DNA of 64,000 nucleotides from an uncultured Eubacteriales bacterium. GTDB taxonomy: Bacteria; Bacillota; Clostridia; TANB77; UBA1234. The notes below the pieces were generated by a model. That model was not told the DNA's origin, made no database searches, and saw nothing but the letters and a program-made list of their open reading frames with translations. The stretch spans positions 1-64,000 of the forward strand of contig CASDSU010000005.1 in assembly GCA_949283575.1 (NCBI GenBank), read 5' to 3'. Below, in pieces: positions 44,459 through 53,325 of this stretch. The translations under genes were made by a program, and so were the position numbers. How positions within the stretch are numbered: the first letter of the stretch is position 1; every line of letters starts with the position of its first letter.

Positions 44459-46390
44459 ATGAAGAATTTAATTATTGATATAGAAACTTATTCTAGTGAG
44501 GATATCTCAAAATGTGGTGTTTATCGCTATGAAGAAGCTAAAGATTTTGAGATTTTACTATTTGGCTATAGTGTAGATTTTGGTGAAGTTAGAGTAGTTG
44601 AATTAGCTAGAGGTGAGGTAATACCTCAAGAAATAATAGAAGCAATTAAAAGTAATGATGTTCTTAAGTGGGCTCATAATGCATCGTTTGAAAGGGTCTG
44701 TCTTTCGAGATATCTAGGCTTACCTATTCACACTTATTTAGATCCATCTTCATGGCGCTGTTCGATGGTATATGCCTCTTGTTTATCTCTTCCAAAGTCA
44801 CTTAAAGACATAGGGTATATCTTAAAACTCGATAAGCAAAAGCTAGAAGAAGGGAAAGAGCTAATTAAGTATTTTAGCATTCCTTGTAAACCAACAAAAT
44901 CCAATAACTATAGGACTAGGAACTTGCCTAGCGATGATCTAATAAGATGGGAGACCTTTAAGGCATATAACAAGCGTGATGTTGAAACTGAATGTGAGAT
45001 TATTAAAAGATTAGAGTCACACACTCTAGCAAGCACAATTTGGATGGAATATGGAGAAAGTGAATCCATTAATGATAGAGGAGTCTTAATAGACGAAAAA
45101 CTAGTAAATAATGCCATTGATATCTCCGATAAAACTACATTAATTCTTAAAAATACCCTGCAAAAGTTAACTAATTTAGAAAATCCAAATTCAGTGATGC
45201 AACTTAAAAATTGGTTAAAAGAACAAGGATTAGAAGTAGAAGATCTAGGCAAGAAAAATGTGCAAAACATTATAAAGAATGCTCCAAGTGATCTTATAAA
45301 TTTAGTTCTTGCTTTAAGACTTCAAACATCCAAATCTTCAATTAAAAAATATGAGGCTATTAAAAACTGCAAATGTTCAGATAGTAGAGTAAGAGGCATG
45401 TTTCAGTTTGTTGGTGCCACGCGTACTGGTAGGTATGCTTCTAAATTTGTCCAGCTTCAAAACTTAAGACAAAATCATTTATCAAACTTATCCGATATTC
45501 GAGAACTTGTAAAAAATGGCGATATTGAAGCGTTAAATCTACTTTATGACGATATACCAGATGTACTTTCTCAGCTTATAAGAACAGCCTTTATTCCTAA
45601 GAAAGATCATAAATTTATAGTAGCTGATTTTAGTGCTATTGAAGCTAGAGTTTTGGCATGGTATGCAGGTGAAACTTGGGTTCTTGATGCATTTAAAAAT
45701 GGCGAAGATATCTACTGTGCTACTGCAAGCAAAATGTATGGAGTACCTGTTGTAAAGCATGAAGTAAATGGGGATTTAAGACAAAAAGGTAAGCAGGCTA
45801 CTTTAAGCTGCGGATATGGTGGAAGCGTTGGTGCACTTAAGGCAATGGGTGCTCTTGATGCAGGATTAAAAGAAGATGAGCTTCAAGAGTTAGTTGATAC
45901 TTGGCGAAGCGCAAATCCTCATATTGTTAAGTTTTGGTGGGATGTTGATAAAGCAATCAAAAAGGCCTATTCAGAGCGAGTAACGGTTAGACTTAATAAC
46001 CTCTTATTCAATTATAAGGGTTCAATAATGTATATCACCTTGCCTAGTGGAAGAAGTATCGCTTATGTGCGTTTTAGAGTAAGGGAAGATGAATCGATAA
46101 CTTATGAAGGGAAACTTCCAAACAATAAATGGGGAGAGATTGAATCTTATGGCCCTAAGTTTGTTGAAAATATCGTTCAAGCTACGGCTAGGGACATACT
46201 TTGTAATTCTATTCATAACTTAAAAGCTTACGACATAGTGATGCATATTCACGATGAAGTAGTTATTGAAGCTAGTTTAGATACAAAGTTAGAAGAAGTA
46301 ACTTCACTTATGAGTAAATCGCCTTCATGGGTTAATGACTTACTTTTAAGAGCTGATGGATATGAATGCGATTTCTATCAAAAAGATTAA
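44459..46390 (+). CDS. Phage family A DNA polymerase
   Basis: A 643-residue polymerase. It has an N-terminal 3'-5' exonuclease (IIDIETYSSED; WAHNASFE; NKRDVETE), then the palm/fingers motifs VADFSAIEARVLAWYAGE (motif A), KGKQATLSCGYGGS (motif B) and MHIHDEVVIEA (motif C with catalytic Asp). All key residues are present. This short form is typical of Firmicute temperate phages. AGGAG precedes the ATG. It is followed after 22 nt by the primase-helicase. Confidence 0.95.
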   Translation: MKNLIIDIETYSSEDISKCGVYRYEEAKDFEILLFGYSVDFGEVRVVELARGEVIPQEIIEAIKSNDVLKWAHNASFERVCLSRYLGLPIHTYLDPSSWRCSMVYASCLSLPKSLKDIGYILKLDKQKLEEGKELIKYFSIPCKPTKSNNYRTRNLPSDDLIRWETFKAYNKRDVETECEIIKRLESHTLASTIWMEYGESESINDRGVLIDEKLVNNAIDISDKTTLILKNTLQKLTNLENPNSVMQLKNWLKEQGLEVEDLGKKNVQNIIKNAPSDLINLVLALRLQTSKSSIKKYEAIKNCKCSDSRVRGMFQFVGATRTGRYASKFVQLQNLRQNHLSNLSDIRELVKNGDIEALNLLYDDIPDVLSQLIRTAFIPKKDHKFIVADFSAIEARVLAWYAGETWVLDAFKNGEDIYCATASKMYGVPVVKHEVNGDLRQKGKQATLSCGYGGSVGALKAMGALDAGLKEDELQELVDTWRSANPHIVKFWWDVDKAIKKAYSERVTVRLNNLLFNYKGSIMYITLPSGRSIAYVRFRVREDESITYEGKLPNNKWGEIESYGPKFVENIVQATARDILCNSIHNLKAYDIVMHIHDEVVIEASLDTKLEEVTSLMSKSPSWVNDLLLRADGYECDFYQKD

Positions 46391-46412
46391 TCAAAGGAGG
46401 AACTTAAACTAA

Positions 46413-48758
46413 ATGATTACCTTATATATTTCAAATTTTATACAAAATGAAAAGAATACAATTTATGGAAGAAAAGTTGAGATTTGCAGTGTTAATGACC
46501 TAAAAACAGCAGTTTCAAATGACTATGTATGTGCAAAATATAAGAACAATAAAAGAGGAAACGATAACTTTATTGAGTCTGATTGCCTTCCATTTGATAT
46601 TGATAACGATCATACAGAAGATGAAAAGAAATGGATTAAACCAAATGATGTCGCTAGGAGATTTCCTGATGTCGAGTTCTTTGTTCATTATTCAAGAAAT
46701 AACATGAAGGAAAAAGATGGGAAGAAAGCTAGACCTAAGTTTCATATCTTTTTTAAGTGTGAGAAGTGCTCAAATAAAGACGATTATATTAGACTTAAAA
46801 ACCTCTTTTATAAGTTCTTTCCTTATGTTGATGATAATGCTTTAGATGCAGCTAGGTTTTTTTATGGAACTGAAGAACCTAAAGTTGAACATTACGGTGG
46901 TGAACTAGGCATTGACGATTTTCTTAGTATCTACTCACTTAACGATATGTCATATGAAATAGATGAAAATGGTGAAGTCATAGATTCTAATGATATTTCA
47001 AGTAATAAGGAGATCATAAGAGAAGAAATAGGCGAGGGCAATCGTAATGCTACAATGTTCAAATTAGCTAGAAAGTTTATCTGGCGTCACGATGATACAG
47101 ACTTTGCTCATGATCTTTTCTTAGAACAGGCCAAATTTTGTAATCCTCCTTTAAGCGAAGGTGAGCTTGCTAATATTTGGAAAAGTAACCAAGCATATTT
47201 AGCCAGAATGAAAGCTCAAAAGAAATACATTCCGCCACAAGAATATTTCAAAAAAAGTGCGGTTATTAAAACACTCAAGCCAAAAGACTTTACTGATTTA
47301 GGACAAGCAGAAGTTATGGCTAAATACTTTAATGGCAAAATTGCTTATTCAAATGCGACAGGCTTCTTAGTTTATAAAGATAATTATTGGCAAGAAGATC
47401 CTGTGTATTCCAAAAGATGTGCTCAAATTATCACGGATAAGCAATTAGAAGAAGCAAAAAATCAATTCTTTAGTGCTAATCAGAAAATAAATCAATATGC
47501 AGGTCAAAGTGTAGACATTACTGCTGCCATTAAAAGTGGAACCGATCCAAAGTTAATGAAAATTGCAGCTGAAGTTGAAGAAGCCAAAGTGTATGAAAAT
47601 TACATCATAAAGAGAAGAAATTCATCTAAGTTACAAAGTTCGTTAGAGGAACTAAAACCCTTAGTGCAAGTATATGTTAAAGACCTGGATAAAGATCCTT
47701 TTTTACTTTCAACACCGACTAAAACCTACGATTTAAGAAAAGGAATTGATGGCGAACTAAATCCTGATGCTAAAAATATGCTTACTAAATCTACGACAGT
47801 AAGTCCATCGCTTAAGGGAAAGGATAAGTGGCTATCTTTTCTTAATGAGTGCTTTGATAACGACCAAGAATTAATTGATTATGTTCAAAAGATATGTGGG
47901 CTTGCAGTAATAGGTAAAGTTTATATAGAGGGCATTATTATTTCTTATGGTGATGGCGGTAATGGGAAGTCAACTTTTTGGAATACGATAGCAAGGGTTC
48001 TAGGCTCGTATTATGGCAAAATAAGCGCCGACGCTTTGACAACTAACTGTAAGAGGAATGTTAAGCCAGAGCTAGCAGAACTTCGCGGTAAAAGGCTTAT
48101 TATTGCCTCAGAAAGCCAAGAGGGGGCAAGGCTTAATGATAGTGAGATAAAGGAGCTTTGTTCGACTGATGATATTAGAGCAGAGAAGAAGTTTAAAGAT
48201 CCATTTGATTTCACTCCAACACATACACTTGTTTTATACACTAATCATCTACCAAAAGTTAAAGGAACTGATGATGGCATTTGGAGACGAATCATCGTTA
48301 TTCCTTTCAATCATAAATTTACGAAGGATAATACCGACATTAAAAACTATAGTGATGTCCTTTATGAAGAAGCAGGAGAGTTTGTTTTAACTTGGGTAAT
48401 TGAAGGCGCCAAGAAAGCTTATGAGTCTAACTTTAAGTTAAGAAATCCATCAATAGTTCAAGAAGCAATCAACAACTATAAAAAGCAAAATGACTGGTTT
48501 GGAATTTTCATAAATGAATGCTGTGAAGTCAATAAAGATTTTAAGTGCAGTTCGTCTAGGCTATACCAAACTTATAGAGAATTTTCTTTAGCACGTGGCG
48601 AGCGTCCTAGAGCCACAATTGACTTCTATTCTGAGCTTGAAAGACAAGGCTATAAGAGAATTGAGCTCAAAAATGAGTTAAATAAAAGAGAGCTCACAGT
48701 GCTAGGTTTAGGTATAAAAAACATCGATATTATCGCGGATTTTGACTTCCTAAACTAG
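46413..48758 (+). CDS. Phage primase-helicase (P4/D5-like)
   Basis: A 781-residue protein: N-terminal archaeo-eukaryotic-type primase (CLPFDIDNDHTEDE; FFVHYSRNN; ARPKFHIFFKCE), a D5_N linker (about 410-490) and a superfamily 3 helicase with Walker A YGDGGNGKSTFW (about 512-523), Walker B RLIIASESQEG and LVLYTNHLPKV as sensor. It unwinds and primes the phage origin. GGAGG ribosome site. The non-coding stretch behind it has inverted repeats that may be the origin. Confidence 0.93.
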   Translation: MITLYISNFIQNEKNTIYGRKVEICSVNDLKTAVSNDYVCAKYKNNKRGNDNFIESDCLPFDIDNDHTEDEKKWIKPNDVARRFPDVEFFVHYSRNNMKEKDGKKARPKFHIFFKCEKCSNKDDYIRLKNLFYKFFPYVDDNALDAARFFYGTEEPKVEHYGGELGIDDFLSIYSLNDMSYEIDENGEVIDSNDISSNKEIIREEIGEGNRNATMFKLARKFIWRHDDTDFAHDLFLEQAKFCNPPLSEGELANIWKSNQAYLARMKAQKKYIPPQEYFKKSAVIKTLKPKDFTDLGQAEVMAKYFNGKIAYSNATGFLVYKDNYWQEDPVYSKRCAQIITDKQLEEAKNQFFSANQKINQYAGQSVDITAAIKSGTDPKLMKIAAEVEEAKVYENYIIKRRNSSKLQSSLEELKPLVQVYVKDLDKDPFLLSTPTKTYDLRKGIDGELNPDAKNMLTKSTTVSPSLKGKDKWLSFLNECFDNDQELIDYVQKICGLAVIGKVYIEGIIISYGDGGNGKSTFWNTIARVLGSYYGKISADALTTNCKRNVKPELAELRGKRLIIASESQEGARLNDSEIKELCSTDDIRAEKKFKDPFDFTPTHTLVLYTNHLPKVKGTDDGIWRRIIVIPFNHKFTKDNTDIKNYSDVLYEEAGEFVLTWVIEGAKKAYESNFKLRNPSIVQEAINNYKKQNDWFGIFINECCEVNKDFKCSSSRLYQTYREFSLARGERPRATIDFYSELERQGYKRIELKNELNKRELTVLGLGIKNIDIIADFDFLN

Positions 48759-48764
48759 TAAATT

Positions 48765-48865
48765 TACGAGGTCTACGAGGTCATTTCTATAATACTTACG
48801 CGTAGCGAGAAAAAGAAAAAAATAAATTATATATATATTAAGGAATTGACTTCGTAGACCTCGTA
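48765..48865. repeat. 18-bp inverted repeat around an AT-rich core (possible phage origin)
   Basis: TACGAGGTCTACGAGGTC (48765-48782, itself two direct copies of TACGAGGTC) is mirrored by GACTTCGTAGACCTCGTA (48848-48865) with one mismatch. Between them lie the palindrome TACGCGTA and an A/T-only tract. Placed between primase-helicase and VRR-NUC genes. Confidence 0.6.
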
Positions 48866-48912
48866 TAAACCTTGTTTGAGGTTAATAAAAACGATGAAAA
48901 GCAGGAGGTCAT

Positions 48913-49218
48913 ATGAGAGAAAAATACCTAGAAGAATTGCTTATAAAAGCAGTGAAGAAAAGGAATGGACTAGCTCTAAAGCTTTACTCACCTAGCTATA
49001 TAGGTGTTCCAGATAGATTAGTTCTTATCGCATTTGGTCATATTGGTTTTGTAGAACTTAAGGCACCTAATAAAGTGGCAAGACCTATACAGCTTAAAAG
49101 GCATGAAGAATTAAGAAATTTAGGGTTCAAAGTGTATGTACTAGATAAGAAAGAGGAAATAGAAAAGATACTCGATGAAATTGAAGGAGGAAGGAACGAT
49201 GAACTATCAACCACATGA
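48913..49218 (+). CDS. VRR-NUC domain nuclease
   Basis: A 101-residue minimal VRR-NUC protein: GVPDRLVLI (Asp) and GHIGFVELKAPN (Glu-x-Lys) form the PD-(D/E)XK site, with Gln/Arg in the following helix. Phage VRR-NUC proteins cut branched DNA. GGAGG precedes the start; the end overlaps the helicase gene by 20 nt. Confidence 0.9.
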   Translation: MREKYLEELLIKAVKKRNGLALKLYSPSYIGVPDRLVLIAFGHIGFVELKAPNKVARPIQLKRHEELRNLGFKVYVLDKKEEIEKILDEIEGGRNDELSTT

Positions 49219-50587
49219 ATATCAAAAATATGCAATTGACTTTGTTGAAACTCATAAAGAAAGTGCCTTACTCTTGGATTTAGGCTTAGGCAAGAGTTCA
49301 ATTGCTCTTACTGCAATTAATGATCTTTTATTTGATTATTTTCTTGTTCATAAAGTTTTAGTTGTAGCTCCTATTAGAGTGTGCATTAATACATGGACTA
49401 GCGAAATCAAAAAGTGGGACCACTTAAGAGATCTTAAATATTCACTATGTGTTGGTGATGAAAGAACAAGGAAAAGAGCCCTTTATGCAGATGCTGATGT
49501 TTACATCATTAATCGTGAAAATGTTGAGTGGCTCATAAACAAAAGTGGTGTGAGGTTTGATTTTGACATGATCGTGGTTGATGAACTTTCCTCTTTTAAA
49601 AACGGAAAATCAAAAAGATTTCAGGCATTACTTAAAGTTAGGCCTCTAGTTAAAAGGATAGTTGGTCTTACAGGAACCCCTTCAAGTAATGGACTTATGG
49701 ATTTATGGGCTGAATATAGATTACTTGATTTAGGAAAAAGACTAGGGAGATTTATTACTCATTATCGTGAAACCTACTTTGTTCCAGATAAAAGAAATCA
49801 AGAGATAGTATTTTCTTATAAACCTAAACTAGGCGCTGAAGAAGAAATATATAGAAAAATTGAGGACATAACTATTTCAATGAAAGCTATTGACCATCTT
49901 CAAATGCCAAAATTAATAATAAACGACTATAAAGTAGAACTTGATGCTAAAGAAAGAAAGCAATATGAATCCTTATCAAAAACTTTAGTTCTTGAGTTGG
50001 GCGACGAAGACATAACTGTTGCTAATGCAGGAGTACTCTCTAATAAACTGCTTCAAATGGGTAGTGGTTCTCTTTATTTTGAGGATCATAGCTTTGTAGA
50101 AATACATGATAAAAAGCTTGATGCACTAGAGGATTTGATTGAAGGTGCTAACGGTGAATCGTTGCTTGTTGCTTATTGGTTCAAATCAGATTTGGAAAGA
50201 ATCATTAAAAGATTACAAAGAATAAAAGAGAAAACTGATATCTCATTTGAGGTTTTAGATAAGCCATCAGTAATTGAAAAGTGGAATAAAGGCGAAATAA
50301 ATGTTGGCTTAATTCATCCTCAATCAGCAGGACATGGTCTTAATCTTCAAGAGGGAGGGAATCAGTTGATTTGGTTTTCACTCACCTGGTCGTTAGAACT
50401 TTATCAACAAACTATCGGTAGATTATATAGGCAAGGTCAAACTTCAAAGTCAGTAGTAATTACAAGAATAGTGGCAAAAGACACGATAGATGAAGACGTC
50501 ATTAAGGCACTTGATAAAAAGGAAAGAACGCAGGATGCCTTAATTGAGGCAGTAAAAGCCCATGTGAAAGGAGGAAATAGGCAATGA
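49199..50587 (+). CDS. SNF2/DEAD-like phage helicase
   Basis: A 462-residue SF2 ATPase: LLLDLGLGKSSIALTAI (Walker A, about 25-41), VVDELSSFKN (DExx), GLTGTPSSNG (motif III) and QQTIGRLYRQGQTS (motif VI) followed by the SNF2-typical KDTIDE. ATG 49199 lies behind GGAGGAAGG; an earlier start in the same frame falls inside the VRR-NUC gene without better support. VRR-NUC plus SNF2-like helicase is a standard pair in Firmicute phages, probably for branched DNA or recombination. Confidence 0.92.
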   Translation: MNYQPHEYQKYAIDFVETHKESALLLDLGLGKSSIALTAINDLLFDYFLVHKVLVVAPIRVCINTWTSEIKKWDHLRDLKYSLCVGDERTRKRALYADADVYIINRENVEWLINKSGVRFDFDMIVVDELSSFKNGKSKRFQALLKVRPLVKRIVGLTGTPSSNGLMDLWAEYRLLDLGKRLGRFITHYRETYFVPDKRNQEIVFSYKPKLGAEEEIYRKIEDITISMKAIDHLQMPKLIINDYKVELDAKERKQYESLSKTLVLELGDEDITVANAGVLSNKLLQMGSGSLYFEDHSFVEIHDKKLDALEDLIEGANGESLLVAYWFKSDLERIIKRLQRIKEKTDISFEVLDKPSVIEKWNKGEINVGLIHPQSAGHGLNLQEGGNQLIWFSLTWSLELYQQTIGRLYRQGQTSKSVVITRIVAKDTIDEDVIKALDKKERTQDALIEAVKAHVKGGNRQ

Positions 50588-50997
50588 AACTAAAACTTGT
50601 ACTAGATGAAATCAAAGATTTAAGCAATAAAATTCATCAGGATAGAGGACTATTAAAGTTTTATCAAAGGCAAGCTGATGTGATTCCTGGTCCTATCTAT
50701 GGTGAAAAGATACACACACAGCCTAGCGGTAAAGCTCCTTTTGAGAAATGGGTTATCAAAGCATTAGATAAAGAAAAGGAGATAAAAGAAGAAGAGGATT
50801 CACTTGCTGATCTAAAGCTTAAAGCTACTAATGCACTTGAAAAACTAGAAAATAAAGATATGGCACTTGCAATCATGTATAGGCATATCAGTTTTATGAC
50901 TTATGATGAAATAATGTCAGCTATGTACGTTTCGAGAAGTTCACTTTATAGGCTTCTTAATGAAGCTGAAGAAGTAATGAAAAGTCTTGATGTATAG
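50584..50997 (+). CDS. DUF1492/ArpU-like late transcription regulator
   Basis: A 137-residue protein, helical with a C-terminal sigma-4-like HTH (MTYDEIMSAMYVSRSSLYRL, residues 107-126). Such proteins activate late genes of Firmicute phages. It closes the early operon (4-nt overlap with the helicase gene) and lies upstream of a repeat array and a putative late promoter, its plausible targets. It is related in type, not closely in sequence, to the protein at 2471. Confidence 0.75.
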   Translation: MKLKLVLDEIKDLSNKIHQDRGLLKFYQRQADVIPGPIYGEKIHTQPSGKAPFEKWVIKALDKEKEIKEEEDSLADLKLKATNALEKLENKDMALAIMYRHISFMTYDEIMSAMYVSRSSLYRLLNEAEEVMKSLDV

Positions 50998-51004
50998 AAG
51001 TTGA

Positions 51005-51060
51005 GGCTATGTTAGAGTCGTTAAACCTAATTAAGGTGATTCAACATAGCCTTTTCTTTT
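51005..51060 (+). terminator. Long hairpin terminating the early operon
   Basis: GGCTATGTT (51005-51013) pairs with AACATAGCC (51043-51051). GAGTC/GATTC and ACCT/AGGT extend the stem inside, and TTTTCTTTTT follows. It ends transcription right behind the regulator gene. Confidence 0.75.
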
Positions 51061-51354
51061 TGTAAATTTTTGTATGTTGGACACTACGTTAAATACGTTA
51101 GTTTCATTTAAGGTAATTTAAGGTAAAAGACATTTTGAAAGATTTTATCTACCTTAGCCTATACGTTTGATACGTTAAAAAATTTAAGCAAAAGACACGT
51201 AAAAGACTTTTTAAAAGACATTGTCTTACCTTTGAAATACGCTTAATACCTTGAAAGTCTTTAACAAGATAAGCAAAAGAAGACAATATCTTTCTAGCTG
51301 TATACAAGGCCTAAAAGATAAAATCTTTAATAAAAATTGAGGCTTTGAAAAATT

Positions 51355-51404
51355 GGAACATTCTGAAACACGATGAAACACTCTGACACATAGTGAAACA
51401 TTGA
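51355..51404 (+). repeat. Five tandem 10-bp repeats before the late genes
   Basis: GGAACATTCT, GAAACACGAT, GAAACACTCT, GACACATAGT and GAAACATTGA follow one another without gaps (consensus GAAACAnnnT), in phase with the DNA helix. Thirty nt downstream is a TATAGA/TAATTA -10-like stretch (about 51434). Suits an activator binding array; a terminase recognition site is the alternative. The surrounding 51061-51350 is non-coding and rich in AAAAGACA and TACGTT motifs. Confidence 0.6.
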
Positions 51405-51470
51405 AATAATATGTCAAGAGGGTAAAATGGTAGTATAGATAATTATATCTAGAGCAACTTATATTTTTGA

Positions 51471-51504
51471 GCCCATAGTGCAAATAGATGCTGTGGGCTT
51501 TTTT
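51471..51504 (+). terminator. Terminator between late promoter and first late gene
   Basis: GCCCATAG/CTGTGGGC with one G-T pair, 12-nt loop, six Ts. It lies downstream of the putative promoter and upstream of the gene at 51530, so late transcription would have to read through it or be attenuated there. Confidence 0.65.
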
Positions 51505-51529
51505 CATGTAAAGAAAGGAGGAATCATGA

Positions 51530-52066
51530 GTGGCTAATAGAAAAAATAAAAGAATTTACACAACCGATATCTGGGAACAATGGAAAAAAGATGGAAAGTT
51601 AGAAGAAGTTTTAGCTTTTATTGCTGATTGTTCAAAAAAGCTCGTCACTCAAAGGGAGATGTGCAAATACCTTAAGATTGAAGAACATACTTTTACTAAT
51701 TTGAAGCACAAATATCCTCAAATCCAAGAGGCAATGGACAAATCCAGATACGAGTTAAAAAAAGACTTAGCTAATGCAATGTATAAAAAAGCAATAGGCT
51801 ATGAAACTATCGATGAAGATCAATTAATTGAAGAAAAAGATGGAAAGCAAAAGAAAAAAGTCCATCGAATAAAGAAGCAAGTCGGACCTGACTTTAAGGC
51901 TATTGTTTATCTATTAACTAAGAAGTTTGGTAAAGAATATAGCGAAAGATATGAAGATTTAAGACTTGCTGAAAAGAAACTAGAAGCACAAAAGGAGGAA
52001 TGGAACAGTGTCGAATCAATCACAGAAGAATATGACGATAGTGATGAAGAATATAGCGGAGATTAA
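51530..52066 (+). CDS. Phage HTH protein, terminase-small-subunit-like
   Basis: A 178-residue protein: N-terminal helix-turn-helix (TQREMCKYLKIEEHTFTNLK, residues 36-55) and a long charged helix at the C-terminus, a layout of some phage small terminases and DNA-packaging regulators. The GTG start is set by AAAGGAGG. A P27-type small terminase is also present at 59235, so this one may have another DNA-binding role. It overlaps the methyltransferase gene by 59 nt. Confidence 0.6.
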   Translation: MANRKNKRIYTTDIWEQWKKDGKLEEVLAFIADCSKKLVTQREMCKYLKIEEHTFTNLKHKYPQIQEAMDKSRYELKKDLANAMYKKAIGYETIDEDQLIEEKDGKQKKKVHRIKKQVGPDFKAIVYLLTKKFGKEYSERYEDLRLAEKKLEAQKEEWNSVESITEEYDDSDEEYSGD

Positions 52067-53264
52067 ACCCTATGAGAATAATCCTAGACATAATGAATCC
52101 GCTATAGATGCAGTCGCTAGTTCCATTAAGGAGTTTGGTTGGAAACAGCCTCTAGTTATCGATAAAGACAATGTTATAGTGGTCGGTCATACAAGATGGC
52201 TTGCTGCTAAAAAACTAGGATTAAGTGATGTCCCTTGTTTAATAGCTAGTGATTTAACTGATGAGCAGATTGCTGCTTATAGACTTGCCGATAATAAGAC
52301 TAATGAACTAGCAACTTGGGACTTTGAAAAACTTAAAACTGAACTCGAAAGCATATCTGACATTGATATGTCGCAGTTTGGTTTTGAAGAGTTAGAGGCA
52401 AGTTTAGATGATGTAAAAGATGATGAGTTTGATGAACAAGGAGCAATTAGTGAAACACCTTATTCTAAAAAAAGGGATATCTTCATTCTTGGAAACCATC
52501 GTCTTATGGTTGGTGATTCCACCTTGAAAGATGATGTCGATAAACTTTGTGAAGATAGAAGTGTAGATTTAGTTCTTACCGATCCTCCTTACAATGTAGA
52601 CTACGAAGGTCAGGATGGAATGAAAATCCAAAACGATAAGCAAAGCGATGAAGATTTTTATAATTTCTTGCTTTCAGCATTTAAGAATATGTTTGAACAC
52701 ACAAAGCCTGGTGGAGTTATATATTGTTTTCATGCTGATACAGAAGGGCTTAACTTTAGAAATGCTTTTAAAAATGCCGGATTTAAACTTGCTGAATGTT
52801 TAATTTGGGTTAAAAACTCACTTGTTTTAGGAAGGCAAGATTATCAGTGGCGTCATGAACCATGCCTTTATGGATGGAAAGAAGGGGCTGGGCATTACTT
52901 TGTCGATGATAGAACTCAAGATACAATCCTTGAATATGATAAGCCTAGAAACAACAATCTCCATCCAACGCAAAAGAACATAGAGCTAGTTTCTAAACTC
53001 ATTCTTAATTCTTCAAGAAAAGATGAAACAATCCTCGACCTATTTGGAGGTTCTGGAACAACACTTATAGCTGCTGAACAACTAGGAAGAAAAACGCTCA
53101 TGATGGAGTTAGATGAGAAGTATGCAGATGTAATAGTCAAACGATTTATCACTTTTAAGCACTCAGTAGATGGGTGCTTTTTAATTAGAGATGGAAATAA
53201 AACTCCACTTAGTGAAATCAAAGATTATAAGAAGGTTTTAGATAATGAAGAGGTTCTATCTTAA
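52008..53264 (+). CDS. ParB-like nuclease domain fused to N4/N6 DNA methyltransferase
   Basis: A 418-residue protein. Residues 12-120 are a ParB/Srx-like domain (IKPYENNPRH; VVGHTRWLAA). The rest is a beta-class methyltransferase with LVLTDPPYNVDY (Asp192) before ILDLFGGSGTTL (Asp344). These fusions are frequent orphan methylases of temperate phages, thought to guard phage DNA or alter host methylation. The start is GTG 52008, 10 nt after GGAGG. The MetK gene follows. Confidence 0.92.
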   Translation: MSNQSQKNMTIVMKNIAEIKPYENNPRHNESAIDAVASSIKEFGWKQPLVIDKDNVIVVGHTRWLAAKKLGLSDVPCLIASDLTDEQIAAYRLADNKTNELATWDFEKLKTELESISDIDMSQFGFEELEASLDDVKDDEFDEQGAISETPYSKKRDIFILGNHRLMVGDSTLKDDVDKLCEDRSVDLVLTDPPYNVDYEGQDGMKIQNDKQSDEDFYNFLLSAFKNMFEHTKPGGVIYCFHADTEGLNFRNAFKNAGFKLAECLIWVKNSLVLGRQDYQWRHEPCLYGWKEGAGHYFVDDRTQDTILEYDKPRNNNLHPTQKNIELVSKLILNSSRKDETILDLFGGSGTTLIAAEQLGRKTLMMELDEKYADVIVKRFITFKHSVDGCFLIRDGNKTPLSEIKDYKKVLDNEEVLS

Positions 53265-53298
53265 AGTTACTCCATTTGAGCGACTTAACGAAAAATAA
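53245..53298 (+). CDS. 17-codon ORF between methyltransferase and metK
   Basis: ATG 53245 to TAA 53298 codes MKRFYLKVTPFERLNEK, overlapping the methyltransferase end by 20 nt. It has only a weak ribosome site. It may simply be a spacer. Confidence 0.2.
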   Translation: MKRFYLKVTPFERLNEK

Positions 53299-53325
53299 TC
53301 AAATTTGAAAGGAAAAATAATAATT

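Noticed and set aside
51355-51404. CRISPR-like array
   Set aside because: Units are 10 bp, contiguous, without spacers, and no cas genes are nearby; they look like operator repeats.
53245-53298. Toxin-like small gene before metK
   Set aside because: Only 17 codons, weak ribosome site and no hydrophobic helix; kept only as a low-confidence ORF.
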